DNA of 64,000 bases, taken from the NCBI GenBank assembly GCA_951394045.1, contig OX595993.1:1860001-1924000 (forward strand), in the 5' to 3' direction. Within the stretch, counting starts at the first letter, position 1; every line of letters starts with the position of its first letter. This DNA comes from Nitzschia sp. DOCU1. Lineage: Eukaryota > Bacillariophyta > Bacillariophyceae > Bacillariales > Bacillariaceae. A program made the translations under genes and the position numbers. The notes below the pieces were generated by a model that had not been told where the DNA came from, made no database searches, and saw only the letters and a list, made by a program, of their open reading frames with translations. Shown here in pieces: positions 45,601 to 55,393 of this stretch.

Positions 45601-48263
45601 TTAGTCAGAGGAGTGAAAACTCGTAGCCCAAAGCCTGCACGCCGCAGCATTGAAATCAGAGGAATAGTTATCACTAGCCAGATGGCAGGGCCAGCGCCGT
45701 TTCCCTGTCCAACACCATGTAGCGGGATACGGACAGCTCCATAGCCGCGGGCTCGTTCGCCGAAGGCCGTTCTAACATGATGCTGCAGTTCCTGTAAGGT
45801 GCCAAAAATAACATGGCATGCTTCTGCCGATACGCCCATGCGCTGCATGCAAATAGAGGCAATAGTGTGAATAATGCGATCATAACAGGAACGAGCATCG
45901 TTACTGCATAACGCAGCGATACGTCTTTCCTGTCGAATGATGTCCAGGGATAGAATCTTATTCAGGGTACAGGTTGTGGCACGCCGACCAGGAACTCCTC
46001 CATATGCTTCAGCCGGAAGCAAGCCGAGCTGCCCAGCCCGTCGGATCATATCTCTAGCAATGCGTTTGTTGCCCATGTTAAACATCGCATCAAACAGAAC
46101 AATAATGCGCAGTTTTTGGACATGACGGGACGACTTCTTTTTTGGAATCATGACGTCAGTGGCTTCTCTCCATTGTGTCGGAGTGAAACCAGTCATGAAA
46201 GGGATAGACGCCATGGACGCATCAACATCTGCAACCTCGGAGTGATGAGTGCCAGCAATATAATCACAAAAGAGGGGGCCATATGGGCTGGACCCTGTGT
46301 TCGCGCGCATCTTCTTCCAGCCTTTTGTGTGCTCTTCAGTGGATGCCACACCCGTGATAAGAGGCAGGGCGGAAATTACGTCAGGCCGTTTTAGCTCCTT
46401 AATGAACAGTCGAGTGTAGTGGGAAACATCCTCATGAGGGACATAATCCCCCCGAAGGACAGCCTGAGTAGGCACGCTTGCAGCATTAAATCCAAAGTCC
46501 TGCAGGAGGGAGCCCTGAAGGAATGGAGTATGTTCTGCCTGGGTAAAGCGACGCTGGCCTTCTTGAACGCAGGCATCTTCAATTTCAAGCCGAGAAAGAC
46601 ATTCAACGATAGTCCCGTCTGGCTGAGTAGACTCTAGAGTGCTGATCGCCATTCTCTCCTGAGGTTTCATGACAGTCTTAATCTTTTTGAAGATGCGGCG
46701 AGTACCCGCAGTATTCTGTCGACTGCATTTCTGAGATTGAACGGTGGTGCCGGTAGCTTGGGCTCGTCGTTCGTCCAACTTTTCTTCAAACTTTTCCCTG
46801 TTTCTATCCCGATTCTTCTTCAGATTCTTCCATGCTTCCACCGCAGCTTCAGCACGGAGGTTAGCCTCTTCCCTAGAGATGCGAAGAGCATCGAATTCCC
46901 GAAGTTGTTGCATCAATCGGCGAATCTTTCGTCCATCGACCCGTTTGTTACAGCGTCGCAGCTCCACCAATTTCCACAACTTGCGTCGACGATATACTGT
47001 TCCCACGTCAGCAGTGAATGCCATTGCACTGGTATAAAATCGTCGACATTTGCGTTTGGCTCGGCGGCGGATATCAGCCTGAATTGCCTGAAGTTTGTTG
47101 TATTGAGCCACATCGGAGACCGAGAACTCCCCAGAGAGAGCTTTCTTTTCCAAGGAGAAAACTTTTGCAGGTATCTTGTGTTGTTCCATTTGCTCCAGTA
47201 CATACTTGTTATATTTCTTCATGGCGACAGGGTCCCGAAGTGGCAAACTGTCTACTGGGCGTTTATCTGGAAGTGGGGTAGGAAACCCAAAAAGGGAATG
47301 GACATCGATATCCACCCACAGAAGACGATGATCTGACTCGGCATACAACTCTCCAAAACCGGTCATACCAGCAGAACGCACAGTGAGCCCGGGGGATGTC
47401 CAGATACCGTCTATAGGAACATCTTTCTTATTTGACATGCATGTCGCAACACGAGGAAGCTGGGGGTGGGTGGACTGCATAATGTTGACGAGACCCCACT
47501 TGGATGTCCATTCTTGTGGGGCATCGTTAAGATCTTCATTGGCGTCCATGCCTATCACAATTTGATCACCGGCGGCCACCCATTTATGAACCTGCTGGTC
47601 CAAATCTTCGAAGAAGGCAAGACGGGGTTCTCGATAGCCAAGAGGCTCCGCCACCTTATTGAAATAATGCTCGTGTTGAGAGAAAACAGATGTAATCTTG
47701 GCTGAAGTATCTTTTACCGGACGATATGCAGAAATAACGCGAACACGAATTCCTTGCTTGCCTTGAAGGAGTACCCATATCCATCGGCCCAATCCTGTAG
47801 GATCTTCTCCTTGGTCAATTTTTCGTAACATAGTATTTTCATGGAGGAAACAAGCAGTACCGCCAAAAATCACTCTGCGATTGCTGGTAGAGTGGCGATT
47901 AGTGGCGGCAATAGTATGAAGATGCGGAAATCTCCGCTGCCAGCGGAGGGATGGTGGTAGGATGCGATCATGGCAGTTAACTTCTTGGACACCAAAGAAG
48001 TCAAAGCGGTAGTCCTGGAAGACGGAAGTAAGAAGTTCCGCTTTGAAGCTCCTCGGTGCCAATGGGAGGCCCTTGATGTTCTGAAAGGCAAACCGAAATG
48101 AGTTCGTGTCTTTGGTCTTGCTAAGTTTTGTGCCCCAGAAACCGGCCCCTTTTTCCCGACCCGTTAATGGCGGCGCTCCTCGTCGTCGGGAAGACGAGGA
48201 GCGGCGCTTATTTTTAATCTTGTTTGTCGACACTGTCGGCCGCAGTGTCGACGACATCCCCAT
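42636..48263 (-). CDS. LINE ORF2: AP endonuclease, reverse transcriptase, RNase H
   Basis: About 1875 residues from the ATG at 48263; the frame opens ten codons earlier at a GTG. Order of domains: apurinic-type endonuclease (FQNIKGLP, GVQEVNCHD, IVIGMDANEDLND and ESDHRLLWVD near 310), a basic linker (RRRAKRKCRR), reverse transcriptase (LCSNDARSCYDRI motif A near 788, HGVGQGNGAGPAIW motif B, FVYVDDADS motif C near 900), RNase H (LTDGSLKDEFGTAAF near 1409, YRAELGGLYGV, IACDCKEAL, WVKGHQDNH near 1529) and a C-terminal zinc-knuckle-like CPRCGAPDETHRHVLCC near 1666. All catalytic acidic residues are present. The RT core reads YVDD rather than YADD. Confidence 0.9.
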   Translation of the reverse strand: MGMSSTLRPTVSTNKIKNKRRSSSSRRRGAPPLTGREKGAGFWGTKLSKTKDTNSFRFAFQNIKGLPLAPRSFKAELLTSVFQDYRFDFFGVQEVNCHDRILPPSLRWQRRFPHLHTIAATNRHSTSNRRVIFGGTACFLHENTMLRKIDQGEDPTGLGRWIWVLLQGKQGIRVRVISAYRPVKDTSAKITSVFSQHEHYFNKVAEPLGYREPRLAFFEDLDQQVHKWVAAGDQIVIGMDANEDLNDAPQEWTSKWGLVNIMQSTHPQLPRVATCMSNKKDVPIDGIWTSPGLTVRSAGMTGFGELYAESDHRLLWVDIDVHSLFGFPTPLPDKRPVDSLPLRDPVAMKKYNKYVLEQMEQHKIPAKVFSLEKKALSGEFSVSDVAQYNKLQAIQADIRRRAKRKCRRFYTSAMAFTADVGTVYRRRKLWKLVELRRCNKRVDGRKIRRLMQQLREFDALRISREEANLRAEAAVEAWKNLKKNRDRNREKFEEKLDERRAQATGTTVQSQKCSRQNTAGTRRIFKKIKTVMKPQERMAISTLESTQPDGTIVECLSRLEIEDACVQEGQRRFTQAEHTPFLQGSLLQDFGFNAASVPTQAVLRGDYVPHEDVSHYTRLFIKELKRPDVISALPLITGVASTEEHTKGWKKMRANTGSSPYGPLFCDYIAGTHHSEVADVDASMASIPFMTGFTPTQWREATDVMIPKKKSSRHVQKLRIIVLFDAMFNMGNKRIARDMIRRAGQLGLLPAEAYGGVPGRRATTCTLNKILSLDIIRQERRIAALCSNDARSCYDRIIHTIASICMQRMGVSAEACHVIFGTLQELQHHVRTAFGERARGYGAVRIPLHGVGQGNGAGPAIWLVITIPLISMLRRAGFGLRVFTPLTKEECLLSCFVYVDDADSIHAPLADPTLTVGRVSADMQRMLDLWSGGLHATGGMIEGEKSYWYLIDFKWNSRTLEWEYKSIAETPSTVYLRNPGQLPQPLARKESWEPDPDGTLGTFIAMDGNQRAILDSLRTKVDLWADKIRTGQLTPTEGWLSFKTGLLASLRYQLSTSNLTRKECRTITVKLKHAALQASKLPLTLPDAVVYAPRSYLGVGVPEIWHDQAYLFIEHCLRHGSLSDDPTGVLLRSVIQSMRLEMGVQKCPLQYPHSRWFRCVTKNQFFAMWEYASCASLELRDGLPDLEVGRDNDVFLMEAFEHHGYSPVELKQLNLCRLYLRVYLLSDLTTGTGTHLDETLATGRRPLLTHARLRWPKSGTPSAHCWRLWESALVRCFVGDHDQYPWKLRVQLGDWIAPALYGSAFYSVSRDCIYCPDVIGRFQQFRRAGRVGATRQPTFQRFTTCSELPGDAIPTTTKGSLTAIRHTGIVTHRPCPPTLPDEWWAILTDDSLPLQDLLDAILSGTAIVLTDGSLKDEFGTAAFAFKSSIEDPRRLAFVHMTPGLPHSMTPYRAELGGLYGVAAFLDRLQQHPSFPSNGSITIACDCKEALTHTFLDRPPAPKFADMDLLWEIFLFKRSSRITWRDHWVKGHQDNHVAYVDLDAWGRLNVDMDSMAKDHWRLLQNHRPAPFSLEPSPGVWSLWHQGNRVSQWTTGVAERYYFNPMAEHYWTTKYTNLEVLDFPAVRAAYQSLSLYYQLRIPKVLCRRLPVGSVISSWSPSNSSACPRCGAPDETHRHVLCCQHTGASSLVNKWLDQLELWLVKQSTHPTLRRGVVTLLRSSFRGMPWVPPDTNIDSIRTTFLRQSQFGSSSVLFGWWTNGWAEAQHAYYLSLQRRTTGKRWLTRLITKQWEIAWDLWKHRMEIAKTPDSFSLAHENALLDAVVTADYHRLHDSHPPQLDRWFRFTLQNLLNFPLSYKQEWLDMVRSFDPPPQAPDA

Positions 48264-50649
48264 GGGCCGAGGGAGTAACTGCGCTTGTGGCACAAGTCAA
48301 GCTCAAACGAGCTTGTAGATATTCCTGATGCATTGTTTCATACATTTTCATTTGTTCGGCTTGTTTCCGAATTAAGTCCTTCATGTCGGCCAGTTCCTTT
48401 GCCATTTCCTCTCGCTGAACCCTTGAAGTTTCGGCAGTTTTGGCTGAGGTTTTAGTTTTAACCGTGGCTTGTGAGACTTCTTCCATATCAACATCAATGA
48501 TTTCCGCCACCTCCTTGTCTTCGTGGGATAGAGTGCCTTTTGTGGAGACACTAGCTGCGTCGTCCGTCCCTACCCTGGTGGTAAATGCTGTATCTCCATC
48601 GTGTGGGCGATTATACACACTGCCGAGAGAGGCAACGTCTCCACCTTTCTTTGCAGAGAGGCTATTGATCAAGCCGCTGGGGGAGTTCTTCTTGGTGGGG
48701 AAGCTTGCTGGGGGAGGAGCAGTTTTGGCGACGGTTGTGCCTCCTGGGCGTTTGGAGGCTTCTTCCTTTTTCCATGCGTCTCCCATACCAAAGTAGTCTT
48801 CCTCCACAACGTCCTGAACCTCTTTATCGGCTTCCGAGATTGTTGTCTTCCGAGCAGGGTCCCAGTTTTGACCTTCAAAGGCCCTGATGCCTTTATTAGT
48901 GAACCAACCCACACAGCCTGTGCCCCAACGGTAGGCGCAGTATGGAATCATGGTACGCAGCGCCTGCAGAGTTTCTTGATGGTAGGCCTTGGTAGTTATG
49001 ATAATGGTTTCACTGGGATCGTTCCATGCTTTGTCGATAGAATGGATAAGGCGTGCCGTTGGCTGTCCCGAAGGCGTCAAGCTTTTCAAGTACCTATACA
49101 GGCTCCAAGGGTCCTTAGATGAGCCCGTGGGCCGCTGTAGGCTGAGGATGTGGTAACTCGAAATCTTGACGAACCACACATGGACAAGGTATTCTTGTTT
49201 GTCCCGCAATTCTCCCATTGCTTCTCTTTGGGTTTCTGTCGCATTTTTCCCTGTGTCCGTGCCGAAGCAAGGGACTAGGCGAAGATCCAAGCCGCGAGGC
49301 TTCTCCGAGAGTTTCCCGTGTTTTTTGAAGACATTGGCTAAGATAGGCTCATAGACAGATGCATATTCTGAGTCGATGTCGATATGCAACGCCATGGGTT
49401 GGCGCTCACCCTGTACCCACTTAGGTGAGAACCCACGAGCATCTTTGATTGCTCTCCATTGCAGCCCGATTGGGACATAAGCCGGAATCTTTGCCTTGTT
49501 GACGATGTCCTTCAAGAGAGAGTCGCTATTAATCCATTTGTGTGAGGCAAACAACCACCCGACACATGCTGGCTTCATAGCCTGACAAGGGATAGGGTCG
49601 CGAGTGAAGTTGATGCCAGAGACCACCGATTCTAATCTGGTTTTAAATTTACCCAGGTTAGGGAGGCGTTCGCTCAGCTTATCCGGTCTTTGGGTTACGA
49701 AACGGAGGCGAATAAATGCCAGACCTTCATCTTGAGCTTTCAGAGACAGGAATGAGCCATGGATCGCAGTCCAGCTATCGTGATCCTTGGACTCAGGGAG
49801 AGAGGAGGATTTCCAATAAAATTTCTGAGCGCCCTCCTTGTTACTCCAAGTGGCTAGTCCAAGTTTATCCATACCCTCAATGCTTTGAAGGGCCTTAAAG
49901 AGCTGGGTGACTTTATCAGCCAGGAAGGCCTTAGGGTCGTCTGACGGAGAGATTATCACTTGGGCCCGGTATCGGATGTCCTTTTCGGGATTCACTACGG
50001 TCGGGAAAATCGAGACGCCTTCCGGTCCACCTTGGAGGAGCTCTGCTAGGGTTTTGATGGGTTTATCCGTGGTATTGTCTTGTGAAACTTCAAATTGGTC
50101 GGCCAATTTGGTGGGGACAGTCACCATCTCGGGAGATGAAGCATCAATGTTGAAGACTTCAGCAGTGCTTGCAAACGATTGTCGCCTTTTGGCCGTTTCA
50201 GTTGTCGGAGCCCTTTCCGTATCGTTGGGAGCCGAGACTTTAGGTGCGGAAACAGCAGCAGCATCGCGTTCTTCTTCGGGACGGTTCTTCTTTTTATTCT
50301 GACCTTTTTGAGGTGTTTCGTTCGTTGGTTCGCTTCGCCTTTTGGGATTGTTAAAAACTGTGTCCATCGTTTGGATCAAATCGTCGGTTTCATCAGTTAC
50401 AGTCCCATTGTCATTCACAACGTCGGTACGAGCATGAGTTGCCGACGCCGCGGTACTGTTTGTACTAGGATTTGTACGTGGATTTGTGTCATTGGTGGGA
50501 GAAATCAAAAGGAGCTCTCCCGAGCTGGTTTTTCCATCTTTTGCCCCCGCTTTTGCTTTGGTAGCCTTGGATGAGAGAGCTGAAGTCCTACCGGACCTGC
50601 GATGAGAGGAATACTTGCCCATCCCTCGATTGTTGTGAGTCTTCGCCAT
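48214..50649 (-). CDS. LINE ORF1 (nucleic-acid-binding, gag-like)
   Basis: 811 residues from the ATG at 50649 (gaccATGgcg); the open frame begins two codons earlier at a TTG. A Ser/Thr/Asn- and Lys-rich N-terminus (about 170 residues) leads to a globular middle with no family I can name (RYRAQVIISPSDDPKAFLAD, GWLFASHKWINSD, LVHVWFVKISSYHIL) and a C-terminal coiled coil (EEMAKELADMKDLIRKQAEQ with MKMYETMHQEYLQ). It overlaps ORF2 by about 50 nt in a different frame. ORF1 proteins bind the element RNA and form the ribonucleoprotein particle; that role is assigned by position. Confidence 0.75.
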   Translation of the reverse strand: MAKTHNNRGMGKYSSHRRSGRTSALSSKATKAKAGAKDGKTSSGELLLISPTNDTNPRTNPSTNSTAASATHARTDVVNDNGTVTDETDDLIQTMDTVFNNPKRRSEPTNETPQKGQNKKKNRPEEERDAAAVSAPKVSAPNDTERAPTTETAKRRQSFASTAEVFNIDASSPEMVTVPTKLADQFEVSQDNTTDKPIKTLAELLQGGPEGVSIFPTVVNPEKDIRYRAQVIISPSDDPKAFLADKVTQLFKALQSIEGMDKLGLATWSNKEGAQKFYWKSSSLPESKDHDSWTAIHGSFLSLKAQDEGLAFIRLRFVTQRPDKLSERLPNLGKFKTRLESVVSGINFTRDPIPCQAMKPACVGWLFASHKWINSDSLLKDIVNKAKIPAYVPIGLQWRAIKDARGFSPKWVQGERQPMALHIDIDSEYASVYEPILANVFKKHGKLSEKPRGLDLRLVPCFGTDTGKNATETQREAMGELRDKQEYLVHVWFVKISSYHILSLQRPTGSSKDPWSLYRYLKSLTPSGQPTARLIHSIDKAWNDPSETIIITTKAYHQETLQALRTMIPYCAYRWGTGCVGWFTNKGIRAFEGQNWDPARKTTISEADKEVQDVVEEDYFGMGDAWKKEEASKRPGGTTVAKTAPPPASFPTKKNSPSGLINSLSAKKGGDVASLGSVYNRPHDGDTAFTTRVGTDDAASVSTKGTLSHEDKEVAEIIDVDMEEVSQATVKTKTSAKTAETSRVQREEMAKELADMKDLIRKQAEQMKMYETMHQEYLQARLSLTCATSAVTPSAHGDVVDTAADSVDKQD

Positions 50650-50731
50650 GGTCAAAGTCTACGCTTTCCGTCGTAAAATTCGATACGTCTAAATTTTTCG
50701 CTTTGGTGTTTATTATTTTAGGAGTTATGTT

Positions 50732-50747
50732 GACGGGCAGCAACAAC
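50732..50747. repeat. Target-site duplication, right copy
   Basis: Identical 16 bases to 42436-42451, located about 50 nt past the stop codon of the ATPase gene, at the 5' end of the element. Confidence 0.75.
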
Positions 50748-50798
50748 TATCTTCCGGGGCGCCCCATAGCCATCATACACAAAAGAATATGAAACTCC

Positions 50799-53700
50799 CT
50801 ACTTGCGAAGCGAGTCGGTCATGAGCGACTTGGCAGGACCAGAGGAAGACGTCTTAACCTCGCGATCAAATGTCGGGTCAAAGGCAAGGTCATCAGTGTC
50901 CTCGCCAAGGTTCGACAAGTAGCGGCGGATAGACTTCTCAGTCTCCATGACAACAAAGGTGACGAACATGAAGATAACGACAATGATCCATTGCCACCAG
51001 TCCATCGGTGCCATCTCGAAGACCACTTCGTTCAGACCAGGAGTGTAGGTAATCAACAGCTGCAGGGCAGTCATGATAGCAACCGAGTACCAGACGAGCG
51101 GGTTGCCAGTCAAGACGCGGGGATGGAAAGAAGAATTGTAGCTGAAGCGAGCGCTCAAAGTGATGGCACAGGCTCCGAAGCTCAAAGTGTTGAGTGCCTG
51201 AGAGCGTTGTTCTGGAACACTGTAATCGTCTTGGATCATGAAAACACTTCCGACCGTGGTAGCAATAAGGACAATACTTCCAAGGGCGATTCGAAGAAGC
51301 AAGAATCGGCCAATCAAGCGCTTTCCGAGGCGGCGAGGAGGGAGCGACATGATGCCATCTTCAGCGGGTTCGACAGCGGCAACAAAGCCAAGAGTAACAG
51401 CACAGATCAAGTTGCAGTACAAGACCTGAACAGGAGTCAAGGGGGACTGGGGCATACCCAAGATGATACCGAAAAGAACACTGAGACCTTGAGCATTGTT
51501 GATGGGAGTGTTGATAAACAAGACCTTGCGCAAGTTATCCCAAACCGTTCGGCCTTCCTTGACAGCGTAGACAATGGTGGCAAAGTTGTCGTCGGCAAGG
51601 ATCATCTCGGAGGCTTCACGAGCAACATCAGTACCTTCCTTGCCCATGGCCACACCCATATCAGCAGCCTTCAAAGCAGGAGCATCGTTGACACCATCTC
51701 CGGTCATGGAGCAAATCTGGCCCTCCGCTTGAAGAGCCTTCACAATTTGAATCTTGTTCTGAGGAGAAGCACGGGCAAAGATGTTGTACTTCATGACGGC
51801 CTTGCGCATTTCCTCTGGGGTCATGTTATCAAGCTCAGGTCCAGTGATTGCATCGTTGTAGACTTCGTCAACCAATCCCAGCTGGTCTCCAATAGCACGC
51901 GCGGTGTCCTTGTGGTCTCCGGTGATCATGGCAACTCGGACTCCAGCACTGTGGGCTTCAGCAATAGCTGATACACATTCTGGGCGAGGGGGGTCCATGA
52001 TGGCACAAAGGCCGACGATGGTCAACCAAGGCTCGTCGCGACCATTGACAAAATCAGCCTTGAGTTGGTCTCCTTGCTTGACATCGCTCTTCTTCACAGT
52101 GCCGCGGCAGAGAGCCAAGACTCGAAGTCCGTGCGACGAAAGAATGGCAATCTGCTCGGTCCAGTAGTCAAGATTGATGGGTTCTTTGTTGTCTTCTCCA
52201 AGCATACCAGCCTTGGCTTGGTGAGAGCAGACCTTGATCATACGGTCGGGGGCTCCCTTGGCATGGACAACGTATTCATCAGCACCAACCGATGTGCCAT
52301 CGTTCTCAGGAGAAGCCTCGTGGACGGTAGCCATGAACTTGTATTCGGAGCTGAAGGGGACTTCGGCAACGATGGGGGCGTTGGCCTTCATGGCGGTGAC
52401 GTCGACATCAACAAAGTACGAAGCACGAAGAATAGAAAGCTCGGTCGGGTTTCCAATCTCTCCTTCACGAGTTCCGTCCTTGCCCAAAACGCACTTGGAG
52501 CATAGAACACCACCAGCCAAAGCTTGACGAACGAATGACAAGCTGGGCGACTCCCCAGCACCGACAGGAGTTGCATCAGAGTACATGGGAGCAGCACCAG
52601 TAGGTTCGGGAAGGTCTTCAACCAAACCGTCGTCCTTGGCTCCACGGTAGGACTGCTCTCCGTGCATGGAGAACCCAAAGGCGCGCTTTCCGCCATGGTG
52701 GGCACTGGGTCCAGAATGGATAACTTCAGCAGTGGACTTGCCCTTGGCGCTAGCAGCACGGGTTGCCATGTAGCTGTCGTCGCGGACAAAGTTTTTGGAG
52801 GTACGGGTCTTGTTGTCAACATCGTTCTTGTAATGGGCATTGGAGGTAACAAAGGCAACGAGAGACATTTCGTTCTTGGTCAAGGTTCCAGTCTTATCAG
52901 AGCAGATGACAGTGACGGAGCCAAGAGTCTCCACGGCCGGCAGCTTTCGGATGATGGCGTTCTGCTTGGCCATCTTGGCAACACTCCAAGAGTAGGTCAT
53001 GGTGACGATGGCATCAAGACCCTCGGGGATCATGGCCACGGCGCAAGTAAGAGCAATCGTCAAGGAGTCAAGTGCACTGGCGTCGAGCTTGAAGAAGGCA
53101 ACACACCAAGTAATGACGGCAACAACAGCGATAAACGAAGCCAAGACTTTCGCGATGAAAGCGATTTGCTCAAGGACAGCAGTCTTCTTCTCTTCGACCT
53201 TGTTCACAAGGGTGTTGATTGTACCAATCTCAGTGTTGTCACCCGTAGAAACGACCAAACCAATACCGTATCCTTGGCTGACCAAAGTAGCGGAAAAGCA
53301 CATGTTCTTTCGGTCACCCAAAGGTGTTTGCTTGGGATTACCAGTTTTGGAGACGATGGGGTCGACAATCTTGTCAATCGGGACGGACTCTCCGGTAAGC
53401 GCAGCTTCTTGGCATGCCAAGTTGTTCACTTCGAGCAGACGGATATCACCTGGAACACGATCTCCAGTTTGCAAAATGACAACGTCTCCAGGAACAATGT
53501 CGACACCGGCAACCTTTTGTTCTTTTCCGTCACGAATCAAAACAGCATCGCTCGAAAGCATGCTCTTAAGCGCCTCGGCAGCCTTTTCGGCAGAGCCTTC
53601 TTGCAAAACACCGATGGCAGTGTTGAGTCTGAAATTGGCAAGAATCGAAAGTTAGCAACCGATGAAGGAAACGGGGAGAGCCGGTCACTGATTGATCAAC

Positions 53701-54054
53701 TTACGTCACGACAAAGGTGATCAAACCAACCTCGATGAAGTTGGTGACACGGTTTTCTCCATCGGAGATAATACCCTTGATCAAAGACACTACAGCCACG
53801 AAGACCAAGATACCGACCAACACATTGTACAACTGGGTCCAAATGCGTTGAAACAAAGTCTTTCTCTCCTTCTCAGAAAGCTGGTTAGGTCCATACTGCT
53901 CCAATCGGGCCTTGGCCTCGGCAGTTGTCAAACCAGTCTTGCGGATGTCGGCACCAAGGCCCAAGAGCCCAGCGGCCTCTTCCTTGGTGATAGCATGCCA
54001 GTCCGGTACGTTGGCCTTGCGTTCAGATCCTTTCTCGACGTCGGGCTTGCCCAT
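50799..54054 (-). CDS. Type II cation-transporting P-type ATPase
   Basis: Exons 54054-53705 and 53628-50799 with a 76-nt intron (gtaagt...tttcag) give 1059 residues. Splicing restores [20 protein letters not shown], the standard A-domain entry. Landmarks: N-terminal cation-ATPase domain ([14 protein letters not shown]), TGES near 195, M4 [14 protein letters not shown] near 318, phosphorylation site [12 protein letters not shown] (Asp near 361), [18 protein letters not shown], and the hinge [17 protein letters not shown]. Ten membrane segments are plausible, ending in a cytosolic acidic tail. The P-E-G-L motif fits Ca2+ or Na+ pumps (IIA/IID); an insertion of about 70 residues after the phosphorylation domain is unusual. 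Ion specificity cannot be settled by eye. Confidence 0.9.
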
Positions 54055-54600
54055 CTTGACGAGTTACCACTGGTGTTGACTGTCAAGTCGAAATTATGAG
54101 CCCCTTCCTGTCGGAACGAGAAATTTGGTCAGAGGAAGAAAGCAAAAGATACCTTTCCACTTGACCTCGACCACGTACGCGTCACTGCAAAGAGACGACA
54201 TGACACATGATGCACCGCAGCATTGTTCTGCAGAGATCACTACCGTAAATTGTGAGCTCGTCGGAAGAAGGAGGAATCCGGGGATCGGAAACAAAGAAAT
54301 GAGATATTGACGTCGACCAGGCTTACGCAAGAGCACGTTTCCGAAGCACGTTTGGGAGTACCTAGTACAGTACCTATCGATACTACGCGTACTATTAATA
54401 CTGGCTGACAGAAGTAACAGACTGTCCGCGCGCCGCTGGATGTTTGGTTTTCGCGTCGTCTTCATTCTTTTGAATATCTTCAAAGGGACCCGGAAGATAC
54501 TCAATCAGGCATTTGAATCCTCACTTTATTGCCACAGCTTGTATCATACAATAGAGTGAACACCTTTCTACCACTTTCAGAAGGGCCGTCTACAACGACA
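54055..54600. promoter_or_regulatory. Upstream region of the ATPase gene
   Basis: About 550 nt with no supported gene; presumed promoter and leader of the minus-strand ATPase. A minus-strand frame of 136 codons (54094-54504) has no recognisable feature. Confidence 0.35.
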
Positions 54601-55308
54601 ATGACGGACCAAAATAACCCAGGCTATCATGGTGATCAGCATGAGAGACCATCAACTACGCCACATTTTTGGGAAGATCTGTCGTACCAGCACTCTTCGC
54701 CACCAGACACTCCGACGTCACAGTCCTTAGAACCACTTTCTCCCGTGGCGATCCAACATCATCCATCACTACTACTGCCACTACCGGAAGAGGGTGGAAA
54801 ACCATTGTTGCCCCATTATCAGTCACAACCACCAGCACAGTGCTCGTGGAGTTATGTGTGGGTTGAGACATGGTGATATCTCACCACGGATGGGACATGC
54901 ACATTTCCTATTGTCTGTCTCGTCTTTTTGATTCTTCCTCTTGTACTTTTGTGGCGATTGGTGTAACTGACTTACTGGTGTTGTTGGGTTCTTTGGGCAT
55001 TATGGAGCCACGCCAAATGGGCAGCTGCGGGCAATCTTGTCAAAATTGTGAATGACGCTTCCAGTCCATATCCACGGAAATAGTGGCTGGAAGCAGAACT
55101 ACAAATTACAAGAGTGCTTTGGGATTTGCTGATCAAGAGTGGTATAATTGCATGGCCTGCAATAGCACCTTTTATGAAACTAGAACTTGTTGCAGTGCGC
55201 CCGTCAATGATCGATCTGTCCACCCCTTACTCTGCCATCGGATTGCATGTCGCACAAGAAATTCTTGCATTAAAAGGCGGAAAGGTATATCACTATTTTT
55301 ACCCTTGA
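54601..55308 (+). pseudogene. Membrane-protein frame interrupted by three stops
   Basis: From the ATG at 54601 (caATGacg) one frame runs 236 codons and contains TGA at 54874, TAA at 54964 and TAG at 55081 before the final TGA at 55306. Its segments read coherently: MTDQNNPGYHGDQHERPS (Pro/Ser/His-rich), FPIVCLVFLILPLVLLWRLV (hydrophobic), LTYWCCWVLWALWSHAKWA, then VLWDLLIKSGIIAWPAIAP and AIGLHVAQEILALKGGK. A 135-nt GT-AG segment (54873-55007) would remove the first two stops in frame but not the third. It is either a recent pseudogene or a gene with introns I cannot resolve. Family not recognised. Confidence 0.4.
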
Positions 55309-55393
55309 TTCCGATGCATTTTAGCAACTTTTGTGCCGGCTGATTATGGCGGACGCGGCAGAGTAGTTGATGAGGAAATATATATCCAAAACA

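Larger units (their letters stand above)
42452..50731 (-). mobile_element. Full-length non-LTR (LINE-type) retrotransposon
   Basis: An 8.28-kb element on the minus strand with two long intact ORFs, a short 5' leader (about 80 nt before ORF1), a 3' UTR of about 180 nt with a strong hairpin, and a simple-repeat TTG tail. It has no long terminal repeats. A 16-bp direct repeat flanks it exactly where the 5' leader and the tail end, as expected from target-primed reverse transcription. Both ORFs lack stops or frameshifts, so the insertion is young and the element could be autonomous. Confidence 0.9.

Noticed and set aside
42452..50731. LTR retrotransposon (Copia/CoDi type)
   Set aside because: No long terminal repeats, no integrase or aspartic protease; AP endonuclease plus RT and a simple-repeat tail define a non-LTR element.
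50991..51971. 326-codon plus-strand frame, and other long plus-strand frames to 53720
   Set aside because: Antisense to the P-type ATPase, whose motifs are unambiguous.
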